In this document: positions 10,364 to 21,552 of the stretch, one piece after another
Position numbering within the stretch: the stretch's first letter is position 1
Layout of the letters: each line of letters starts with the position of its first letter
Origin: Acephala macrosclerotiorum
Taxonomy: Eukaryota > Ascomycota > Leotiomycetes > Helotiales > Mollisiaceae
Direction: 5' to 3'
Length of the DNA: 64,000 nucleotides
NCBI GenBank assembly: GCA_014904845.1
Contig: MU119441.1
Coordinates: 24,577-88,576 of the forward strand
Made by a program: the position numbers and the translations under genes
The notes under the pieces: generated by a model
The model's database searches: none
What the model was told of the DNA's origin: nothing
Seen by the model: only the letters and a program-made list of their open reading frames with translations

Positions 10364-11352
10364 ATGTCTACAGTCAACCACGTTGCACCAAACACGTTGC
10401 AAAACGTTCCTGGTGCCACTCATGCCTGGAACCACCGCAACCAAGTCATGTTCACCGCCCTCGGCCTGCGAGGCGAACTGATCAAGAACCTACTCAAGCA
10501 ACAGGTTCTTGGTGCCAAGGTCAAGTGCTATATCGATGCCGAGAAGGTTCAGGCCCTCGGTGGACGTGGAGCCATGTTCCTTGAGGCACTCAATATGCGC
10601 GTCGAGTAAGTAATCCAACAATCAATTCTCGAGTTCTTCTAACATGATACCCAGGATTATCTCTGGCAAGCGTACCTATACTCACTTCATCCTCGCCAAC
10701 GATCCCAACACTGGGTACCATATGGGTGCGCGCTACCGCATTGGTCCCATGGAAGATGAGGAGGATCTGAAGGAGACTTGCGGACATCTTGTCATGGGTC
10801 GTGAGCGTGATAGCATGGTTACCAATCCCCAAGTTGCTGCCATCTACCTCCGCGACAATGGAGTCCCGCCACAATTTGCAACCAGGCCAAGCCCTCCCCC
10901 AGCTGCAGCCGCTCGCCGTACCTACCCAGTCTTCCCTTATGTCAACAAGAAGGGCAAGCTCATCACGAAGACTGGCAAGCCTCGTAACGGTTGGATCATC
11001 TACCGAGCCGGCCGTCATGATGCGGTCAAGCATACCTACCCCCACCTCACCACTGCTGAGCTGTGTAAGTTATCATATGAATATCCTTTGAGCACGAGAC
11101 TGATAAAAAATAGCAAGTATCATTCAGGATGAGTGGAATAATATGGACTTCGCTATCAAGGGCCTCTACGCCGACCTGGCCAATTCAGAGAAGCTTTCCC
11201 ACTTCGCTGCCTACCCTGGATACGAGGTCAAGCCCCGAAAGTCCTCCGAAATCCAGAGACGCCGCACTGCTGTCAAGCCTGCAGCTGTCCGTGCCACAGC
11301 CGATGCTGATGTTGACATCATGAGTGATGAGGAGCTCGAGTCGATTGATTAA
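10364..11352 (+). CDS. MAT-locus HMG-box transcription factor (MAT1-1-3 type, or MAT1-2-1)
   Basis: Three exons (10364-10605, 10655-11064, 11114-11352) encode 296 residues. A MATA-type HMG box spans about residues 189-268. It shows KPRNGWIIYR (DNA-minor-groove wing), DEW, LYADLA, and YPGYEVKPRKSSEIQRRR, the last matching the YPxYxxxPRK...E..RR signature of MAT HMG proteins. The second intron splits a serine codon (T|CA) in the box, a position used by MAT HMG genes. Residues 1-185 form a conserved-looking but unassigned domain (LGLRGELIKNLLKQQV, HFILANDPNTGYHMGARYRI). Both introns are 49 nt. The divergent box (NGWIIYR rather than NAFILYR) slightly favours MAT1-1-3, which would fit a heterothallic MAT1-1 idiomorph. 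MAT1-2-1 would mean both mating types in one genome. Sequence alone does not decide. Confidence 0.85.
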
Positions 11353-13493
11353 GGTGGAACAAATGCAGTCTAGAACTACTTCATGCTAGCCTTCCGGTCA
11401 ATCGTCGATACATACACCGCACTCCTGCCATGGATATGGGATAACCTCAAAATCGCCTCTTCCGAAGTTTTCGACACCGTCATCGCAAGATCTCCTCTGT
11501 TGCAATGGCACTTCTCAACAACCTCGCAAGCTTCGTTCACAAGGCAATCTATCACCGAACCCATCCTTCAAATGTACACTCGTCTCCAACAGCAACTTCA
11601 CCCACGGTCCTTAACCTATCTGCTACTTCCCATTCGACACGTCCATTCGCAAACTCGCAGCCCCTTCACAATCACACAACACGGCAGCGATGGTGGAGTG
11701 AAGAAAATCTTGATCTCGTTTCTCAGGGTTTCATTCTCTATTGGAATCGTCTCCACCATGTCGTAGCATCGCAGTGGTTTACACAACATGCGATGGATGG
11801 GGATGGGAGCCAAAAGAATGTTCTTTCACTCATTTGGCATTTTTGGCATTGCCCGGTACATGTTCTTCACTCCAACCCATCTCCTCTGTGGACAACCTCA
11901 CTGTTCGCAACATAATCATTGTCCCTTGTGGCGGCAATTAGAGCGAGTCGGAGCTGAACTTGATCGCGGTTGGTTTGTATTCATATGGTGTGTTTCAAAA
12001 TTCAAAGCTGCTTTGTTTTGTCTTTTGGGCGTAGCAAAAAAAAAAAAAAAAAAAAAATTCGTGGGAGGATCACATCGGGCTTGCCTTACTCAGATAGCAC
12101 GTAGATAGATAAATGTGAAACTCTCATACCAAAGTTCTTTCCAATTGCATCTCGTGGGTGACTTCATACCAAGATCAGGGGGGATGACACGTCGTTCATG
12201 GCAACCGGGAGCGCCCGTTATTTGGCAGCGCTGGTGAGTGGTGTAACCTGGGTTGGGGGCGAAAATTTCGAAGGGACCTCACCGCCTTGTCAAAGCGGCA
12301 GTAAAAATTTGTTAAAGCGTCAATGATAAATTTTCTGCCCGTAGGGATAATTTACAGGGGTTTTGGGACATGGATCAGGGTCTCTGTGCTAAGCGATATT
12401 GACCAGGGTCTTTAACCAACAGGAAGCTGCAGCCCAGCACAATGTGGGGCGTTCGCCTGCACTGTTGCAAGCAGTATCAACAGTGATGCATGCATTCGTT
12501 CCGCGAAACCATTTTCCAAGACTTCCACCGATCAGAATTACTTGAAACAGAGGATATTGAAAGTATGTATGGCCTTATGTCTCGTCCCGGCAGGAGGAAG
12601 GGAGAGTTGTGACTGATCAGATTCTACAGGTCGTTTCGAGATTACTGCTGCATGTTGCTGGCTGCTGCCCAATTCCTCGTGTGAGATGTGATACTCCTTC
12701 CTCCTTGCCGATGTCTCAGATACAATACTTCTTTCAGCTCATTCGCCTCAAAAGCTCTCACCTGCTGATCAGCTCCTAACAAGGTCGCTTGCACGCATCC
12801 TCTTCATTCGTATCAGCAGTTGTGGCTGATTGTCGACCCGAATTGCAGCTATTTCGCGTCAATGCACAAGAAGCATCGTCAAGAAGTAAGAACATCACAG
12901 GGTACAATACGAGGACTGGGGAGCCGAGAAATTGTGGCGGCTAGAGAATGGTCTCGGTCTTCTGCCTACTAGCATCGTGACCTGGGGTAGAGTTGTGTTG
13001 GGAAGCACTTCAAGCACTCCGCATCAATCGAGGGAGCTGACGGGGGTCGGATGGAAAGACGAAGATACGGAGAGGTACTATAGGAAGGTGGATTAGGAGA
13101 GGTAGGCAGGCGGAGAGGCGAAGAGTGAGAGAGGTAAGGAGAGAAACAGAGGTGATAAGAGGGGTAGAGGGCCAAGCGTTCTGCAAAATCAAATCCATTG
13201 TTCCTGGTATACTACTAGCAATCATACGTTTATATCCTACCATCCTTGTACCTTTCCATGATCTTCCTTTCGTATTTAGCTATATTCACTTCGAATGATA
13301 TTTCTGTGACAGTCCCGAAATATGATGCTTCGTTTGGGCCAGGTGATGCTGCAAGCTGCAACCCTCTCGGTTCTGCGAGCCTGGTTAGTACTGTAAATCA
13401 AGTTTTCGAATGGAGATCTCACCTTCTTGACCGAGTCAACGGTGTTCAGCAGAAGCTTGAAGTTCGTTCCTGTTACTAGACCACGTCCTGCCC
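11353..13493. other. HMG gene to APN2 spacer
   Basis: This 2.1-kb spacer contains two overlapping plus-strand open frames just after the HMG gene: 11383-11766, starting 31 bases past the stop, and 11505-11915. Neither has a recognisable domain, and 3' UTR is the simplest reading. Then come an A homopolymer (12037-12057) and about 1.4 kb with no gene. The 13030-13160 part is strongly purine-rich on the plus strand. It is the APN2-proximal edge of the MAT locus. Confidence 0.45.
12037..12057 (+). repeat. Poly(A) homopolymer of about 21 nt
   Basis: An uninterrupted A run lies between the HMG gene and APN2. It could be a retroposed poly(A) tail or simple slippage; no flanking duplication was seen. 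The exact length is prone to sequencing error. Confidence 0.85.
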
Positions 13494-15650
13494 TCAATCG
13501 CCTGCCCAGTCACTACTCCATATGAAAGTACCACAGCGCCACTGACTGTTCTTCTCCTTCTGTCCAGAGGGTCCAATGGGTCTAGGACACATGTAGAATG
13601 ATCTACCACAGTTGACACCTGGTTTCTTCGTGACCAGACTGATGCACGGCTCGTTATGCTCGCAACGAGGAACAACTCGCTTCCCTAGTAGCTTTGACCA
13701 GCTTTCCTTCGAAACTATGGGGTCAACAACGCTCTTCTCATCATCGATATTGAAAGGCCTCTTCAGCGAAATATCCTCAGAGGCTTCAGAGAAGGACTCT
13801 GCAGCAGACGGCACTGGACTAGGAGCCGTAGGTTCTGTGTCCCTGCTAGAAGCAGCAACCTCGTCATCAGTTGTCCCATCAACCTGCGGCAGCTTTGGCT
13901 TGAAGAATCCTTCCAGACTACTCTGACCCTTTCCAAGTTGCCTTTTCACCGAATTTGTTTTAGAGCCTGAGACCTTCCCCTTTTTCTGTGACTGTGTGGC
14001 CGACGACGATCGCTCGAGAGGACGCTTCAGGCCTTTCTGAGGGCTTTCTGATGGTGCCCGGGGTTTCATAGCAGCCTGCTGACCATTGTTTCCAGAACGT
14101 GTAACTTGTGATTCGTCTCTTGCTTCATTGGGTGCCGTAGAGAAGCTCTGGCGTCCATTCGCGGTTGAGCATTCCTCCGTCGACGTGTCTTGACTATCAC
14201 TACGGGATTCTTGGATAGTAGAGGTCGAGAATGAAGCCTCTCCCTTCAGCAAAGAAGGCTTCTTACTGAACATATCTCTGATGCTTCGACGGCGATCAAA
14301 TTCCGGGATAAGCCTCGCAGATGTAGGCAGAAGATCTTTAGTAGACCATTGTCGTTGCTGGACACCCTCCTTGAACATTCCATCACTCATGATATCCTTG
14401 ATGTAAAGCTGCTTTCCTTCAAACTCGACCTTATCTTTTAGCACGGCGTAGACAGGACAATGATCAGAACCCATGAGGCCCTCTTGAATGTTGGACTCGC
14501 AGAACCAATCCTTCCATTCTTCGCTACAAAGCACGTAGTCGATTCGAGAGCCAAAGTTTCCAGGTCGAGCATTGATTTTCTGTTCCCAACAGGTGAACAT
14601 GCCTTTACGATCTGGATGAAATGCCCGACAAATGTCCCACATGACTGGCTTCTCTCTGCCTTCGTCTTTTCCCCCGATGACCTTTCCACCAACCAAGAGC
14701 TGATTCAGCATTCTTCTCGCTGGCGTCGAGATGTACTGTTCGATCGTGATAGCCTGCTTCTTTAACTGTTCGGCTGCATTTGCAGTGTCAATCTCTTCCC
14801 TAATTATATTGAGATCGCCGGTCAAGAAGACTCTCTTCCCAGCCGCCACAAGATTTCGTACTCTGGCATCAAGGGCATTCAAGAAGCCAATGCGGAACTC
14901 ATCTCTGGTCTCATCGCGATTTGCGGGACAGTATGTACCAATAAGGACGAATGCTGGGAACTCAAGAATAACGCAGCGACCTTCGGAGTCGAGTGTAGCG
15001 GCATCTAGAGGGCAATCTGACAGTTGCCTAAGACTCGGGTATCCTCCAATCTGCTGATCCTTCGGGAGGTCGAAGAAGCTTGTAGTAGAGTTCGGAGGGG
15101 TCAGAATGCCTGTGATACCTTCCTCTGCACGAATGGGAGCGCAGACCGAATTGCGGGTATAGATGGCCACGCCAGAGTATCCTGCAGTTTTCCAAGTCAG
15201 CCTTTCATGTTCTCCCCACACATTCAAAAGCGTCATATCCAACCTTTCTTGTGCTTGGGAAGATTGAAGAAGACATCCCAACCAGGAACCAGAACCATGT
15301 CATCTCGCAGGTCTTTTCGTTGGATCTTCGCTTCCTGCATAACCACAATATCCGCCTCGAGGATGTCGAACATCGCCTATAAAGCCATGATCAGTACAAA
15401 ATCCCAATGGCCATGGGTATGACGTACTGCAAAGGTCCTCTCTTGCCGCCATGGTTGGTACCCGAATGGATTCCTAGGTTCGACTTAATACTCCAATCCT
15501 GCCGGGGAAGCGCGATGCAGTGATTCTCACCTGATTCCGTTCACTGTAGAAATGTATTAGCCTCCTTGCTTGCTCTGCATTGCTTTAGATGTTATTATAC
15601 TTGCCATTCCAGGTAGTGATTCGAAGTCCCCGCCTCTTCTCCATCTTCAT
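13494..15650 (-). CDS. APN2: APN2 class II AP endonuclease (DNA lyase)
   Basis: Base-excision-repair nuclease of the ExoIII/EEP fold. Exons 15650-15605, 15543-15531, 15473-15428, 15376-15244 and 15181-13494 give 641 residues. Intron 1 (15604-15544) starts GCAAGT and is a GC-AG intron, and exon 2 is only 13 nt. Only this model gives the invariant TWNVNGIR. Catalytic landmarks are N15/N17, E50 in VVMQEAK, LTGDLNI, GSRIDYVL and the C-terminal GSDHCPVY. Downstream is a Ser/Lys-rich linker with a PCNA-binding motif (QSSLEGFF). A GRF zinc finger closes the protein (CEHNEPC, then CGRSFYMCPRP and WRCGTFIW). APN2 is the second standard flank of ascomycete MAT loci. It shares a 300-bp divergent promoter with COX13. 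Confidence 0.95.
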
Positions 15651-15952
15651 GTGTTCGCTGCTCGATGATTGCGGCCCTGACAACAAGTCATTTCCTTCAT
15701 AAAGACTTCCCGGAGGTCAAGAACAGTGGCTCAGGGCCTCCAGCACCTCCTAACACGTCGTCGCATCACTTTCGCGTCGAGGCAAGTCACGAAACACACG
15801 CCTGCCCAGGTGAGGTCATCAGATTCACGTGACAGTGTACGCGCCCAGCCGCGGAAGTTGCCGTCGCTTGCGTCGAAGCTTCTCAATGTCCGAGAACGTA
15901 CGACTTTCGACTTCCAGACTCCTACAACCAATTGATCACGAAATCAGACACG
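15651..15952. promoter_or_regulatory. Bidirectional APN2/COX13 promoter
   Basis: Only 302 bp separate the divergent starts of APN2 and COX13, so the two genes must share this promoter region. I cannot name specific factor sites. A C/T-rich stretch precedes each start. Confidence 0.6.
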
Positions 15953-16636
15953 ATGTTCCCTCAACGAACAATGCTACGATTCTCTCAGCGCTTTGCTTCT
16001 CAGCTGCGCTCGCCAGCTGTCCGCCAGCCCTTCCAACGACGCTTTGCAAGCACCGAGAGCTCGGCATTCCACGGTGCGGAGGACAATGCTTTCAACCGTG
16101 AGAGAAAGGCCGTCAAGGACCACGCTGCGGCTACAAGTGGTGCGTATCTTTTGGGTGCATGAGGGATGCAGGTTACTGACTTGAGGCTTGCAGATTTGTG
16201 GCGCAAGTTGTCAATCTAGTAAGAAGCTGCGGAGTGCTTGAGCGATAGTGGACTGACACTGATGGATCACAGCGTCACGATTCCTGCCCTTCTAATTGCT
16301 GGTGCCAATGCCTACGTACTGTGGAATGAGCATTGGGCTCACTGGGAGCATATGGAGCCATTGGAGGAGAGGCCCGAGTACCCATACCAGAACCTCCGAA
16401 CCAAGAACTTCTTCTGGGGTGACGGTGACAAGGTAAGTCTGCTTTGTACGAACTTGAAGCTCAATATGTGCTAATTGCTCGTATGCAGACTCTGTTGTAA
16501 GTCTACTCCTGAGACTAACAGGCGTTGGATTGCGAGTACATAAGAGCAATGAAGATGCTCCGGCAGAACTCTTGGATACGTGCTGACACCGTATAGCTGG
16601 AACGACAAGGTCAACTACCACAAGAAGGACGAGTAA
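15953..16636 (+). CDS. COX13: Cytochrome c oxidase subunit VIa (COX13)
   Basis: Nuclear-encoded subunit of mitochondrial complex IV. Five exons (15953-16139, 16194-16218, 16273-16432, 16489-16496, 16597-16636) give 139 residues, the usual length. An Arg-rich presequence (MFPQRTMLRFSQRFASQLR) is followed by the matrix segment DLWRKLSIYVTIPALLIAGA. One membrane span leads to the conserved tail NEHWAHWEHMEPLEERPEYP and LRTKNFFWGDGDKTLFWNDK. Exon 4 is a micro-exon of 8 nt (ACTCTGTT). Without it the TLFWND block is lost, so it is well supported by protein conservation. COX13 adjoins APN2 at many ascomycete MAT loci. Confidence 0.95.
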
Positions 16637-17209
16637 GGGCCATATGGCGGGATGTGAAGGGACAGTGTTGTGAGGTCAATCGGGGAGAGGTGCGGGGTAG
16701 TGGTGGTTCCGAATAGACAGTGTACATTTCTCCTTGAGTTTGAGCAATTCCAGAGTCAGATCAGAAGACTTGTCCTGACCACAGCTGAATTTTAATTGAG
16801 GTGATATTATATCAATGGAATGCGGAAATGATGGAGAGACACATACGCCGCGAGTTTTCCCTTCACTCTGGGAGCCCAACAGGAGTGATGCTGAAGTGGA
16901 CTTCTTAGATGTACCTTCCCGAAGAACCTTCCTTTACAGCGGTAAAGCAAAGAATACCTATTCACAGACGGCAGAAAAATACGCTTAGGTGGCTCAAGTT
17001 ATATGAGTGGAGCACATGAAACGGACAATTAAGCAGGAGAAGTCCGGCAAGCTGGAACAGCACTCACCGAAGCACGACTCGGTTTCCTTTAGTCGGATGC
17101 AACTCGCTCGGTTTGAAAAAGGTGATACCAAGAAAGCAGAAAGTTTGGTCATGGTAGAGTTTCTATGACAGCAAATGTCATAATATCATTCGCATCTCGG
17201 GTATCATTG
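16637..17209. other. COX13-APC5 convergent spacer
   Basis: Both flanking genes end here, so this 570-bp spacer should contain two 3' UTRs and terminators. No coding potential or structured RNA was recognised. Confidence 0.5.
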
Positions 17210-19639
17210 CTAAACTTGTGCCAAAGCAGCCTCCTTCTTCAAATCCATATACGCCCCAGCATAGTCATTGGCCAAAACGTTCTCGCCAACAACTTTCATA
17301 ATAGTAGCCTTCTTCGCCATCATCTCGCACTGTCCCTTGACATCTTCAATCGAAGAATATTCGCTGAAAGCCCTGTCAATATACTCTAGGCACTTAGTTA
17401 AATTCTCCTTCCTCTTAATGCTCCCTGCTTCTGCCTGGCCAGCCATTCCCATGAAGGCATCCACAAGGAATGAATATAACTGTGCATTGAGTGAGAAGTT
17501 CTCATATTCAAGGGCACGTGGAATGATGGCAATTAGTATTTGGGCCGAAGCCTGGAACTCTGATAATGAAGTCAAGATATTGGCGATGGATCCCATTGCT
17601 GCCCAGAGAGAGGGTATCAGCCTTGCTCGCCAGGCGATGCTCGCAGCTCTTACAGCCACGGAGAACCCCTTCTGTGGACGTCCGCATTTACCCTGAAGGA
17701 GTGCTTTCATGGTAAGCAGCTTGACCTGCAGATTGAGGTCATCACCATCTTCCTTCATTCGTATTGCCATCTGCTCTATCTTTACCAATGCAGCGCCGTA
17801 ATCTGTCCGCCGGATGAGGTACTCGATATGAAGAATATTTATCTCGAAAGCCAGGTCGGAGTCGATATCTGTACCGGTGAATTGGAGTAGCTGGGAAAGC
17901 AATTGGTCTGCGCCATCAAGCTGGTTTCTTCGCAGATCTCGTTTGAGACGAATGACTGCCCTATATCTCAACCAGTACTGGTTTGCTTTCCAAGATCGCA
18001 ACGAGTTCTCATCCAGACCATCAAGCTTCTCCATAGCCTCATCGTACCGGCCTTTCTCCGTCAGCAGGTGAGCGAGCCGACATGTGAATCTCAGTGTGTC
18101 GTCAAACAAGGTATAACGAGCGTGGCAGCTCAGGAATATCTGACAGTATTGCCTCGAGAGATGTGAGATCCCCAAGCGGGCCCACATTGAAGAGTACATT
18201 GCCAATTGTGGACCCATCATGGTCTTCATATTCTTGTCCACGATGAGTTGAGAGCTTTTCAGCATATTCTCAAATGCTGTAGCAACGCTTTCACCATTTG
18301 ACATACCCAACTTCGCCTCACTCAGGAGCGATGAACCCCACAATGTCCACATTCCTGTTTCTTTAGCCTTGATACGAAGGTAGGCTAGTCCTTCTCGCTC
18401 CACACCAAGCATATTCGAAGAATCAGTGCCCTTGATGGTGTCGGGGTGTGCTTTTCCGAAGTGGTACAACCAATTTAGGGCAAAATTGAGACAGGCCATG
18501 TCTTTATTCTCGCGAGCAGTGGAGACCGTCTCCAACATAGCTGCCACAGCTTCGTCGAAGCAGCCAAAGTCTGCCTGAAGAACAGCGAGGTTCATGAGGG
18601 CATATTGGTAGAAGAGGCGGTCTCTATTCTGCATGGTGTAGTCAAAATAGCGATGTAGATTATCGAAGGACGTCGGATAGTCTCCAGCTCGCCATGCGTC
18701 GAGGAAGCTTCAAATGCATTAGCAGTGGTTCTGATTTGTAGCGCTAGAATTTACTTCAGATAATGGGACAGGCTTGGTATCATGACAATATCCCCAAGAA
18801 TGCTTTGGAACTTATCTCTAAGCTCGGGCGGTACTCTATTCCCGAGTTCTATACTTATCAGCTCCGGGTGACGTGGTGAAGGATACTCTGCACTTACTCT
18901 GCATCTGTTCAACCTGGAATTCTAACAGCTTCTCCACGTCATCCGTGCTAACGCTGCCTGTCAGCTCGTCTTCTAGGCTCAGCCCGCCGTATGCCACAAG
19001 TTCTAGCAGTTCGGTTGCATCAGTTCCCCATTCTTCCTCCCCGTCTTCAAGCGCTCGGTCACCAGCCCATCTGCCAAGTCCTCCATTTCTTCTTGTCCAG
19101 TATGTCCTTGAGCCTTCTCGCCACCTTGTAAATGCTGTCCACAGGGCGAGTGCATCGCTGAATCTCAACCGCTCAAATTCAACTTTAGATCTGCGTACGA
19201 AGCTGCCAAAGGGGGAGGTGCGAGACAGGACAATCCTATCCTCCGAAGGAGGGCGTATTCCTAACTCGCCATCCTTCTTCATCTCATCGTGTGTTTTGGC
19301 CAAGAGATTTGTTCGGTTCGCAAAGAAAGCGTGTATAGCGTCCAGGTTATCGATTTCCCATAGCTTCTTGAGGAAATGGTCCCATAAAGAACGGCCTGGC
19401 AAGCCAGAAGCTGCAGGATGAGTGGCGAGGAGGGCTTCGAAAGATTTGAGGTCTAAGATGAAGGGTAGGACCTGCGATGATGCCGGCTCTTTCGATTGAG
19501 ACCTAGCAGTGGCTGGTATGAGTTGCCTGAGGGTGAAAGAGAGAATAGGAAGTGTAGAAGAGGTTGGCACAACTGCTTCTGTGTAAAGTTCGATCAGCAC
19601 CAGGAGGCCGATTTTGGAAGGCGTCAAAAAGCGAGTCAT
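17210..19639 (-). CDS. APC5: Anaphase-promoting complex subunit 5
   Basis: Scaffold subunit of the APC/C ubiquitin ligase that triggers anaphase and mitotic exit. Exons 19639-18898, 18848-18755 and 18707-17210 encode 777 residues. The family signature follows the second intron: SFDNLHRYFDYTMQNRDR, YALMNLAVLQADFGCFDEAV and ARENKDMACLNFALNWLYHF. The rest is TPR-like helical repeat. Both introns have good signals (GTAAGT with TATAG; GTAAAT with a GCTAATG branch and GAAG). The start MTRFLTPSKIGLLVLIELY was taken because the frame upstream offers only a TTG before a stop. The gene sits on the COX13 side of the MAT neighbourhood, as in other ascomycetes. Confidence 0.92.
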
Positions 19640-20683
19640 GATGGTATTCGTGAGGCTTTGCAATGAATAGTATTGGCATTATGTAGGACTTCATCCCATG
19701 GCAGTGGCATCTTCAATGGTTCAATCGTAGGGTCATTTGGATGCAGACGCGTTCGGGAAGTCGCGATTCCTTCCCGCTCCGAGGTTCTTCCGAACATGAT
19801 TCGGAAAGTCTTGTCACGATCAACTGATACCGTGCTAATTTTTCATGGTACGTTACTCCTTTTCCATTCACTGCATTGTCTGGTTTCACCTTAATATAGA
19901 CAATTGTTCGTCCCACTCATTTTGTCAAGTGACAAGTTTTCAGTAAATTTTTTCGCGTTGAATATAAATATTTACTACCTTTCAAACCACTTGACGTGCA
20001 TTGACGGAGTACTTAATTATTCCAAATCTCCACCTCTCTTTTAATTACCAGGCTAGTTTCCTGTAAAACCGATGGGAAAATCCCAGCGCACATATCCATT
20101 TCAAATTATGCTTCGATTGTCCCTTTTCTCTAGGGTGCAATTGCTGAACAACAGCATCAGTACTTACTATACTTCATCAACCCCCAAAACTCATGGCACA
20201 CCTCAACTGCACTATTCTCTTATAGAGGCAACCAGACCCTGTTATTTTCTATACTTGAGTGGCACGATCTCATTCTTGAGAGTCGGGGCAAGATTGGGTT
20301 GGCTATATTTCCTAAAATTGCCTCGGGCCTAGATTATACTTGTTTAGAAGGCGTCATTTGGGAATTCAATTCAGGACCTGGGGAACCATCCAGTAATGCA
20401 TAGTAAAGAGTGGCGTGATACTGTAGGAGGATTTGTCTCGAGAGGCTATAGCATTCAAATGGCAAAAGACTCGTCGAAAGAATTATCTCTCAGCAGCTCT
20501 TTCTCTACTTCGAGACTGCAAATGAGCGTAGTACTTTCTCCTGCCTGCCTACAGCTTGGTAACGGGTTTTAGTAGGGGTTGGGACATGCATGGTAGTATG
20601 TAGAAATTCTTCTAGGGCCACAAACGCCTGTTCATGCTAAGGGTTGCCTTTGATATGCACATAATCTACATGACTCTCATCCA
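19640..20683. other. APC5-CIA30 spacer
   Basis: This holds the APC5 promoter and the CIA30 3' end. Bases 19920-20110 are noticeably A/T-rich. No gene, tRNA or repeat was recognised. Confidence 0.45.
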
Positions 20684-21552
20684 TCATAACGGTGTCTGCG
20701 ACTTCTCATCATTCCATCTGATCTTCTCGCCATGCTTGCTCTTCAGCTGGCCCTCTTCAATCCGGTCATCCTCTCTCAAATGTTCCTCGCCAAGCTCGTT
20801 CGTAGCCCATATCCTCTCTATGCAGAGCTCAAACGGCCCTGGTATTCGATCGATGAGACCAATTCCTACGGTCCTAACCTTCTGCCTTAGTAACTCCGTC
20901 TGAGGCTCCACAACAACACCATGATTGGTCCGAACAAACTCATTCCACTTGATCAAGACCGTCTCCCATTCTCCCGGCTTCCTGGCATATAATCTGTGTT
21001 GGTGAAGGTCTGTGGGGACTATGCTCTCGGTCTGCACATTGACAAAGTACTTCCTTCCATCACTCTTGATTCGCAGAGCCAGCAAAGCATAAGGATCAAT
21101 ATCCCATAATGACTTCCCAAATATGGTCGGTGGCCTGTCTTTGGTCCTCCAGGCAGCGTAGCCTGTCCGTTGAATATGCGGCTTGTTTACGGGCAGCTCG
21201 ATAGATATGTTGCCATGGAACTTAACATGGCCGTTCTTGTTTTCGGATGGAGAAGGTTCGGAGCTTGTGGTTGGTGGTATCCAGTCTAGATGTGCGTGCG
21301 AGAAGCCACCCACATCTCCGTCTGACATCAACTTGCAAGATTCGGGTGACTCGGGGTCATGGAAGGTTTGAAGGATGTATGGTTTCGTGGCTCGTCTCGT
21401 CCCTTCGGCTCTCAGAGCTGTCAAACTGGATCAGCTTATTAGATCGAACTCGGATCTGAGCTCGCAGACTTACCAATGCCAGACAGACGTTTGAACTCAT
21501 CTACGCTTCGTCCAAGAAACCCCTTGGCGAGAAGATTCGGTGTGACTCTCAT
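20684..21552 (-). CDS. CIA30: Complex I intermediate-associated protein 30 (CIA30/NDUFAF1 family)
   Basis: Mitochondrial assembly factor for respiratory complex I. Exons 21552-21474 and 21417-20684 give 270 residues. Exon 1 supplies MRVTPNLLAKGFLGRSVDEF, a short basic start compatible with mitochondrial import. The body is the CIA30 beta-sandwich: CKLMSDGDVGGFSHAHLDW, a core around GNISIELP and GYAAWRT, then DPYALLALRIKSDGRKYFVN, and GIGLIDRIPGPFELCIERIW at the end. The acceptor used (TTTGACAG) is the second AG; the first one would put a stop in frame. A charged tail of about 30 residues follows the domain. Confidence 0.9.

Noticed and set aside
10290..11091. Alternative-frame ORFs over the HMG gene
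   Set aside because: They are shadows; the spliced frame with the HMG box explains the region fully.
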